From positions 558,001 through 622,000 of the forward strand of contig NZ_CP084626.1 in assembly GCF_022878925.1 (NCBI RefSeq): a stretch of 64,000 nucleotides of DNA, read 5' to 3'. Origin of the DNA: Caballeronia sp. TF1N1. Its GTDB lineage: Bacteria > Pseudomonadota > Gammaproteobacteria > Burkholderiales > Burkholderiaceae. Position numbers and translations under genes: made by a program. A model generated the notes under the pieces. It saw nothing but the letters and a program-made list of their open reading frames with translations. It did no database searches and was not told the origin of the DNA. Positions within the stretch are counted from its first letter, which is position 1. Each line of letters opens with the position of its first letter. Positions 58,220 through 64,000 of the stretch are shown here, one piece after another.

Positions 58220-58870
58220 ATGAAAAATATCGTCATTCTGATCTCCGGACGCGGGAGCAACATGGAGGCCGTCGTGCGTGCTTGCGCGCGCGAAGGCTGG
58301 CCGGCTCGCGTTTGCGCGGTCGTTTCAAACCGGCCGGATGCCGCCGGGCTTGGCTTCGCGGCCGAGAACGGCATTCAAGGCGTGGTGGTGGATCATCGCG
58401 AATTCGACTCGCGTGAAGCGTTCGATGGCGCGCTCGCGCGGGAAATCGATCGATTCGAGCCGGATTGCGTGGTGCTCGCGGGCTTCATGCGGGTTCTGAC
58501 AAATGCCTTCGTCGAACGCTATTCGGGGCGCATGCTCAATGTGCATCCGTCGCTCTTGCCGAGTTTCGCGGGCTTGCGCACGCATCAGCAAGCGCTCGAT
58601 GCCGGCGTGCGCGTGCACGGCGCAAGCGTGCATTTCGTGACGCCCGAGCTGGATCATGGTCCGATCGTCGCGCAAGCCGCGGTGCCGGTCTTGCCCGGCG
58701 ACGACGCCGCCACGCTCGCCGAGCGCGTGCTGGCCGTCGAACATGAGATTTACCCACGCGCGGTGCGCTGGTTCGTGGAAGGGCGTCTTGCCATCGAGGG
58801 AGAGCGCGTCGCGCTTCGTTCCTCTGAGCCACAGTGGCTCTTTGCCGACATTGCCGGGGAGGGCGCATGA
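58220..58870 (+). CDS. purN: Phosphoribosylglycinamide formyltransferase
   Basis: Third step of purine synthesis, using 10-formyltetrahydrofolate; 216 residues. The phosphate loop is ISGRGSNM, the catalytic triad Asn-His-Asp is in MLNVHPSLLPSF and ELDHGPIV. The stop overlaps the start of the methyltransferase gene by ATGA. Promoter is expected in the 150-base gap to ribF. Confidence 0.97.
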   Translation: MKNIVILISGRGSNMEAVVRACAREGWPARVCAVVSNRPDAAGLGFAAENGIQGVVVDHREFDSREAFDGALAREIDRFEPDCVVLAGFMRVLTNAFVERYSGRMLNVHPSLLPSFAGLRTHQQALDAGVRVHGASVHFVTPELDHGPIVAQAAVPVLPGDDAATLAERVLAVEHEIYPRAVRWFVEGRLAIEGERVALRSSEPQWLFADIAGEGA

Positions 58871-60180
58871 GGCTGCATGGATTTTTGATTGGTCAAACCG
58901 AAACGCTGTTGGCGGACGTACTCCGCTTTTCAGGTCCCGCCGATGCCGCGACCAGCCGTTTCTTCCGCGCGCATCCGAAGCTCGGTCACAGCGAGCGCGG
59001 CGTGATCGCGGAGGCGGTGTTCGCCGTGCTGCGCCGGAAAATGGAGTTTTCGCATCTGGCCGAAAGCGGCAGCGGCAACCAGGCGCGGCGTCTCGCGCTG
59101 CTCGGACTGATGCAGACTGCCGGTCTCACCGCGCTCAAGCCGCACGTCTCGGCCGACGAATACCAATGGCTCGCGCAGGTATCGAAGATCGATCCCGCGA
59201 GCTTGCCGGTGCGCATACGCACGAACTTGCCGCAGTGGATCTACGAGGCCATGGCCAAGCGTTTCGACGCCGAGGAACTCGCCAAACTCGCGGCCGCGCT
59301 GAACTATCCGGCGCCGCTCGATCTGCGCACGAATCCGATCAAGGCGAGCCGCGATGTCGTTTTGAAAGCGCTGAGCGAAGCCGGCATCGACGCGGGCGAA
59401 ATGCCGTTCGCGCCGTTCGGCGTCCGCGTGGACGGCAAGCCCGCGCTCACGCGCCTCGCGCCGTTCCAGGAAGGCTGGATCGAAGTGCAGGACGAGGGCA
59501 GCCAGTTGCTGTGCTCGCTGATGGCGCCGCGCCGTGGCGAGATGATCGTCGACTTCTGCGCGGGCGCGGGCGGCAAGACGCTGGCGCTTGGCGCAATGAT
59601 GCGCTCGACCGGCCGTCTCTACGCGTTCGACGTCTCCGACCGGCGTCTCGCCAAACTCAAGCCGCGTCTTGCGCGCAGCGGGTTGTCGAACGTGAATCCG
59701 GTGCTGATCGACAGCGAACACGACGCGAAGATCAAGCGCCTCGCGGGCAAGATCGACCGCGTTCTCGTCGATGCTCCCTGCTCCGGCTTGGGCACGTTGC
59801 GTCGCAATCCCGACCTGAAGTGGCGGCAATCGCCCGCGACGGTTGCGGAACTCACGCCCAAGCAGCTCTCGATTCTCACGAGCGCGGCGCGCCTCGTCAA
59901 ACCCGGCGGACGTCTCGTCTACGCGACGTGCAGCATGCTCGAAGCCGAAAACGAAGGCGTGGTGAAGCAGTTCCTGGAAGCGCATCCGAACTTCCGTGTC
60001 GTGCCCGCGCGCGATGTGCTGGCGGAACAGCGCATCGACCTCGACACGGGCGAGTTCTTGTCCTTGTGGCCGCACAAGCACGGCACCGACGGCTTCTTCG
60101 CCGCCGTGCTGGAACGCGTGCCCGACGCAAAATCGCCGAAGGCTTCCGCGGCGGAAGACGAAGCGCCTTCCGAAAGCTGA
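58867..60180 (+). CDS. RsmB/NOP-family RNA (cytosine-5) methyltransferase
   Basis: A 437-residue SAM-dependent m5C methyltransferase. The SAM motif is CAGAGGKTLALGAM, the motif IV catalytic PC is in DAPCSGLGTLRRNPDL, and motif VI Cys is in YATCSMLEAEN. The N-terminal domain is the RsmB-type (NusB-like) fold. It may methylate 16S rRNA, but a true RsmB elsewhere is possible, so no symbol is given. The ATG overlaps the purN stop and the stop overlaps the mscS-type start (TGATG). Confidence 0.92.
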   Translation: MRLHGFLIGQTETLLADVLRFSGPADAATSRFFRAHPKLGHSERGVIAEAVFAVLRRKMEFSHLAESGSGNQARRLALLGLMQTAGLTALKPHVSADEYQWLAQVSKIDPASLPVRIRTNLPQWIYEAMAKRFDAEELAKLAAALNYPAPLDLRTNPIKASRDVVLKALSEAGIDAGEMPFAPFGVRVDGKPALTRLAPFQEGWIEVQDEGSQLLCSLMAPRRGEMIVDFCAGAGGKTLALGAMMRSTGRLYAFDVSDRRLAKLKPRLARSGLSNVNPVLIDSEHDAKIKRLAGKIDRVLVDAPCSGLGTLRRNPDLKWRQSPATVAELTPKQLSILTSAARLVKPGGRLVYATCSMLEAENEGVVKQFLEAHPNFRVVPARDVLAEQRIDLDTGEFLSLWPHKHGTDGFFAAVLERVPDAKSPKASAAEDEAPSES

Positions 60181-61556
60181 TGCCGAACCGCATCCTGACG
60201 CATCTTTCCGAACGCCTGTTTCGCGACTTCGGCGAACCGGAGGTGCTGTGGCAGGTTGCGGTTCTGATCGGCCTGCTGGTCGTCGCGTGGTGGTGCGCGC
60301 GGCTGCTGCGCAAGCGGCTGGATGCGCGCCGCCAGTCGCGCTTCGAGGCGGTGCGCTTCGGCGCGGAGAGCCTGAACAAAGCGCTCTTTCCGCTGCTCGG
60401 CACGGTGTTCGTGACGGCCGCGCAACTGTTGCTCGCGCCGTTCATCCACACCGCGTTCTTGCGGCTCGCGCTGGTGCCGTTGTTGGGCATCACCGTCATC
60501 TATCTGATGTTCTACGTCGCGCGCCGCGTGTTCAGTCGCGACGGCACCGAGCACGAGGCGGGCGCGCTCCTCTTTCTGTTCGAAAAGCTCGTCACGACCA
60601 TCGTCTGGGTCGTGATGCTGCTCACCGTAATGGGCATACAGGACGACGTCGTGCGCTGGATGGCGAGCGTGCGCTTCAATTTCGCCAACGCGCACATGAC
60701 GTTGCTGTCGCTTGCCTCGGGCATGCTGTGGGTCTGCGTGACGCTGATCGTGGCGATGTGGGCCGGCGCGCTGCTCGACGACCGGCTGATGCGCTCCCGC
60801 TCACTCGACGCCAATCTCAAGGTCGTGCTCGGCCGCGTTGCGCGGGCACTGATGATCCTCGCGGCCATATTGGTGAGTCTGTCTATCGTCGGCATCGACA
60901 TTACGGTGCTCGGCGTGTTCGGCGGCGCGCTCGGCGTGGGGCTGGGTTTCGGATTGCAGAAGATCGCGAGCAACTATGTCTCGGGCTTCATCATTCTGCT
61001 CGACCGGTCACTGCGGCTTGGCGACATGATCAACGTGAGCAACTATCAGGGCACGGTCACGCAGATTCGCACGCGCTATACCGTCGTTCGCGGACTCGAC
61101 GGCATCGAAACGTTGATTCCGAACGAAAAACTCATCACCGACGTGGTACAGAACCATTCGTCGTTCCTGACGCGCGGCAACGCGAAGATTGCCGTGCAGG
61201 TGAGTTATCGCTCCGACGTGGAACGCGCGATGCTGTTACTCGTGGAGGCCACGCACGATGTCGACCGCGTGCTGCAGGACCCTGCGCCCGCCGCGTTGCT
61301 CGCCAGCTTTGGCGCTGACGGAATCAACCTGGAACTGAGTTTCTGGATCGAAGATGCCGCGAAGGGCACGGGCGGCGTCAAGTCGCAGGTAAATCGTCGT
61401 GTTTGGCGGTTATTCTGTGACAACGGCATTGAAATCCCCTACGCGCAACGCGAGATAAGGATTGTTGGCGACGCGCGCAATGCACCAGTCGACACGGTAG
61501 GAAATGCCGAAAGGCGCGGCGATGACGCCGCAGCGCCGGCCGGAGCCCCGGTTTGA
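60180..61556 (+). CDS. MscS-family mechanosensitive ion channel
   Basis: Inner-membrane channel of 458 residues that releases solutes on osmotic downshock. There are about six N-terminal membrane segments, then the pore helix GGALGVGLGFGLQKIASNY and SGFIILLDRSLRLGDM, and the beta domain (GTVTQIRTRYTVVR, IPNEKLIT). The extra helices before the MscS core place it with YbdG/YjeP-size members. The start ATG overlaps the preceding stop by one base (TGATG). The C-terminus is Ala/Asp-rich and variable. Confidence 0.93.
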   Translation: MPNRILTHLSERLFRDFGEPEVLWQVAVLIGLLVVAWWCARLLRKRLDARRQSRFEAVRFGAESLNKALFPLLGTVFVTAAQLLLAPFIHTAFLRLALVPLLGITVIYLMFYVARRVFSRDGTEHEAGALLFLFEKLVTTIVWVVMLLTVMGIQDDVVRWMASVRFNFANAHMTLLSLASGMLWVCVTLIVAMWAGALLDDRLMRSRSLDANLKVVLGRVARALMILAAILVSLSIVGIDITVLGVFGGALGVGLGFGLQKIASNYVSGFIILLDRSLRLGDMINVSNYQGTVTQIRTRYTVVRGLDGIETLIPNEKLITDVVQNHSSFLTRGNAKIAVQVSYRSDVERAMLLLVEATHDVDRVLQDPAPAALLASFGADGINLELSFWIEDAAKGTGGVKSQVNRRVWRLFCDNGIEIPYAQREIRIVGDARNAPVDTVGNAERRGDDAAAPAGAPV

Positions 61557-61783
61557 TGCTCGATCCGTTGATTTGGATCGACAACAGGCATTAAATCGGC
61601 GCGTGAGTTTTTGCGCGTTTTGTTACCATACAAGAAATTCTACCTTTACGACAAAGACTTGGAACGCATGCAGTAGAATGCGATCGAACTTGCGCGCGTT
61701 TCTTTCATGTGCCCAACACGGTGTTCAGCGTCATTTGCACCGGCCATTTTTTCCGAATTTCACAGCTAGATAGGTAAATTGCC

Positions 61784-62980
61784 TTGCTGAATTCTTCTCT
61801 CGAATTTCTCGCCAACGGATTGCTCGACTTTTCTTGGTGGCAGATCATTTTGTTCACGCTCGCGATGACGCACGTTACCATCGCTGGCGTCACGATCTAT
61901 CTGCATCGCTGCCAGGCGCATCGTGCGCTCGACCTGCATCCGATCGCGAGTCACTTTTTCCGTTTCTGGCTCTGGTCGACCACCGGCATGCTGACCGGCC
62001 AATGGGCGGCGATCCACCGCAAGCACCACGCGAAGTGCGAAACCGAAGAAGATCCGCACAGCCCGCAAACGCGCGGCATCTGGAAGGTGCTGCTCGAAGG
62101 CGCCGAGCTTTATCGCGTCGAAGCTAAAAACGAAGAGACCATGCGCAAGTTCAGTCACGGCACGCCGAACGACTGGCTCGAACGCAATCTCTACACGCGT
62201 TATCCGATCCTCGGCATCAGCATCATGATGGTTATCGACGTCGCGCTGTTCGGCATCGTCGGTCTGTCGGTCTGGGCCGTGCAGATGATCTGGATTCCGT
62301 TCTGGGCAGCCGGCGTGGTCAACGGTCTTGCGCACTGGTGGGGTTATCGCAACTTCAATTCGGCCGATGCCAGCACGAACATTTTCCCGCTCGGCATCCT
62401 GATCGGCGGGGAAGAGCTGCATAACAATCACCACACGTATGCCACGTCGGCGAAGCTGTCGAACAAATGGTACGAGTTCGATATCGGCTGGCTCTATATC
62501 CGCATGTTGTCGGCCGTGGGTCTCGCCAAGGTGAAGAAGGTCGCGCCCACACCGCGTCTGGCGGACAGCAAGTCGGTGCTCGACAACGACACGCTGCAAG
62601 CCGTGCTCGCGAACCGCTACGAAGTGATGGCGCGCTACGGCAAGGCGCTCAAGCGCGCATACGCACAGGAACTGTCGAAGCTGAAGGAAGCCGGTGCGCG
62701 CGAGAAATATCAGTTGATGCGCGGTGCGCGCAAGTGGGTCCATAAGGAAGAAGACGGTCTCGACGAGCCGCAGCGCAAGCAATTGCCGGAACTGTTCTCG
62801 GACAACCAGAAGCTGCGCACGTATATCGAAATGCGCAAGGACCTGTCGGCAATGTGGGACCGCTCCAATGCGTCGCGCGAGCAACTGCTGGTGCAATTGC
62901 AGGACTGGTGCCATCGTGCGGAAGAGAGCGGCATCAAGGCTTTGCAAGACTTCGCGATGCGCCTGCGACGCTACGCCTGA
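61784..62980 (+). CDS. Fatty acid desaturase (stearoyl-CoA-type) with long C-terminal extension
   Basis: Membrane di-iron desaturase of 398 residues. The three His boxes are HRCQAH (41-46), HRKHH (78-82) and HNNHH (213-217), the last after GEEL. The hydrophobic parts are at 20-40, 55-75 and 150-190. The start is TTG at 61784 with AGGTAAATTGCC upstream; no ATG lies in a better position. After about residue 255 there is a 140-residue charged helical extension (KSVLDNDTLQAVLANRY; KLKEAGAREKYQLMRGARKW; SREQLLVQLQDW; LQDFAMRLRRYA) absent from typical desaturases. It probably makes unsaturated membrane lipids. A terminator follows. Confidence 0.92.
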   Translation: MLNSSLEFLANGLLDFSWWQIILFTLAMTHVTIAGVTIYLHRCQAHRALDLHPIASHFFRFWLWSTTGMLTGQWAAIHRKHHAKCETEEDPHSPQTRGIWKVLLEGAELYRVEAKNEETMRKFSHGTPNDWLERNLYTRYPILGISIMMVIDVALFGIVGLSVWAVQMIWIPFWAAGVVNGLAHWWGYRNFNSADASTNIFPLGILIGGEELHNNHHTYATSAKLSNKWYEFDIGWLYIRMLSAVGLAKVKKVAPTPRLADSKSVLDNDTLQAVLANRYEVMARYGKALKRAYAQELSKLKEAGAREKYQLMRGARKWVHKEEDGLDEPQRKQLPELFSDNQKLRTYIEMRKDLSAMWDRSNASREQLLVQLQDWCHRAEESGIKALQDFAMRLRRYA

Positions 62981-63014
62981 TATCGCGATATCCGTTAAAA
63001 TTTGATGACGTCAC

Positions 63015-63045
63015 AAGACCCCGCTCTGGCGGGGTCTTTGTTTTT
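63015..63045 (+). terminator. Rho-independent terminator of the desaturase gene
   Basis: AAGACCCCGC (63015-63024) pairs with GCGGGGTCTT (63029-63038) around TCTG, followed by TGTTTTT. It begins 34 bases after the stop. Confidence 0.92.
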
Positions 63046-63158
63046 GGGCGGCGGATTTCGCGTTTTGTCGCGGCGCTGGGTTTGCAGCGTGGCCGGGCAG
63101 CGCATCGATACAAGTCAGCGCCGGCACGACACTCGCGCGGACACAGGAGACAGAAACA

Positions 63159-64000
63159 ATGGAAGCGATCAGGAGCGTCGAATACGACCGGCCGCATGGC
63201 CTGACGTGCGGCGTAGGCGAGGCGTGGGCACGTGTTCCCAACGCGCCGTCCGCCGAAGAGAAGCGCGAAATGAAGGCGCGAATCCGTGCGCTGTTGCATC
63301 GGGAAGAGGCGGTTTTGGTGGCGCACTATTACGTGGACTCCGAGCTCCAGGAACTCGCCGATGAAACGGGCGGTTGCGTCGCCGATTCGCTCGAAATGGC
63401 CCGTTTCGGCCGCGATCACGCCGCGAAGACACTGGTCGTCGCGGGCGTGCGTTTCATGGGCGAGACATCGAAGATCCTGAGCCCCGGCAAACGCGTGTTG
63501 ATGCCCGATCTGGACGCCACCTGCTCGCTCGACCTCGGCTGTCCGCCGGACGAATTCTCCGCTTTCTGCGATGCTCACCCGGACCGCACGGTCGTCGTGT
63601 ATGCGAACACGAGCGCCGCCGTGAAGGCGCGCGCGGACTGGATGGTCACCTCATCGATCGGACTGGAAATCGTCGCGGATCTGCACGCGCGCGGCGAGAA
63701 GATTTTGTGGGCGCCGGACCGGCATCTCGGCAACTACATCCAGAAGAAGACCGGCGCGGACATGCTCTCGTGGCAGGGTTCGTGTCTCGTGCACGACGAG
63801 TTCAAAGGCATCGAGCTGGAGCTCTTGCGCGCCGAATATCCGGACGCGAAGGTTCTCGTTCACCCGGAATCGCCGGAAGGCGTCGTGCAACTGGCGGACG
63901 TCGTCGGTTCGACCACGCAGCTGATCGATGCCGCCGTCAAGCTCGACGCAAAGCGCTTTATCGTCGCGACCGATCTCGGCATCCTGCACAAGATGCGGCT
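63159..64000 (+). CDS. nadA: Quinolinate synthase (3' truncated by window)
   Basis: First committed NAD synthesis enzyme: condenses iminoaspartate with dihydroxyacetone phosphate to quinolinate using a [4Fe-4S] cluster. The visible 280 residues include [14 protein letters not shown], the first cluster Cys in [12 protein letters not shown] and the second in [11 protein letters not shown], plus VHPESP and VGSTTQL. The third cluster Cys lies beyond the window. The ATG at 63159 has CAGGAGACAGAAACA upstream. nadC and nadB may follow outside the window. Confidence 0.97.
   Translation, partial: MEAIRSVEYDRPHGLTCGVGEAWARVPNAPSAEEKREMKARIRALLHREEAVLVAHYYVDSELQELADETGGCVADSLEMARFGRDHAAKTLVVAGVRFMGETSKILSPGKRVLMPDLDATCSLDLGCPPDEFSAFCDAHPDRTVVVYANTSAAVKARADWMVTSSIGLEIVADLHARGEKILWAPDRHLGNYIQKKTGADMLSWQGSCLVHDEFKGIELELLRAEYPDAKVLVHPESPEGVVQLADVVGSTTQLIDAAVKLDAKRFIVATDLGILHKMR

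Noticed and set aside
61660..61690. TTGGAACGCATGCA as a sigma-54 promoter before the desaturase
   Set aside because: The GG-to-GC spacing is 7 bases instead of the required 10.

Overview
The window is high-GC, gene-dense proteobacterial chromosome and looks like a member of the Burkholderiaceae, most likely Caballeronia or Paraburkholderia. The evidence is the run ribF-ileS-lspA-coaBC-dut, the clpS-clpA pair downstream of a divergent icd/cspA region, a free-standing second EF-G gene, and protein sequences that read as Burkholderia-type throughout. I see no rRNA, tRNA, CRISPR array, phage or intact insertion sequence.

Layout. 1-9.7 kb: a polyol uptake and catabolism locus. It has two ABC permeases, a HAD phosphatase and an MalK-type ATPase on +, then a SorC-type regulator, xylulokinase and a D-arabinitol-type dehydrogenase on -, and a second FGGY kinase on +. 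Import, oxidation to D-xylulose and phosphorylation to xylulose 5-phosphate would fit together. 9.7-10.5 kb: a degenerate EAL-domain protein. 10.7-14.7 kb: hmgA-fahA (homogentisate breakdown) with a frameshifted aromatic-acid-type MFS transporter. 14.9-17.3 kb: two further MFS transporters. 18-24.2 kb: the four-gene DNA repair cluster of exonuclease, ATP-dependent ligase, Lhr-type helicase and metallophosphoesterase. 24.4-27 kb: a FiwA/ParB-like small protein, D-lactate-type dehydrogenase and a LysR regulator. 27.5-31.8 kb: a tandem pair of AspT-family transporters and a YeaE-like aldo/keto reductase. 31.8-32.2 kb: a small secreted protein resembling Rap1a/Tai immunity proteins. 32.3-38.6 kb: a cupin plus oligopeptide-type ABC importer operon with a fused double ATPase and a Tat-type binding protein. 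38.7-42 kb: fusA2, a DUF192 protein and a tiny Ala/Lys/His-rich exported protein. 42.4-48 kb: rluE, icd, cspA, clpS, clpA.

48-50.5 kb holds an 836-residue protein I cannot assign: beta-rich N-terminal modules, a C-terminal half that looks like a TIM-barrel hydrolase, many cysteines and no signal peptide, with an AT-richer upstream flank. It sits between housekeeping blocks and is the best candidate for an undescribed function. 50.9-58.1 kb: the ribF-ileS-lspA-coaBC-(luciferase-like)-dut operon. 58.2-61.6 kb: purN, an RsmB-type RNA methyltransferase and an MscS-type channel in overlapping frames. 61.8-63 kb: a fatty acid desaturase with an unusual long C-terminal extension. 63.2-64 kb: the 5' part of nadA.

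Most starts were chosen by Shine-Dalgarno match, overlap with the upstream stop, or family length. Function calls come from motifs and family recall, with no database search.
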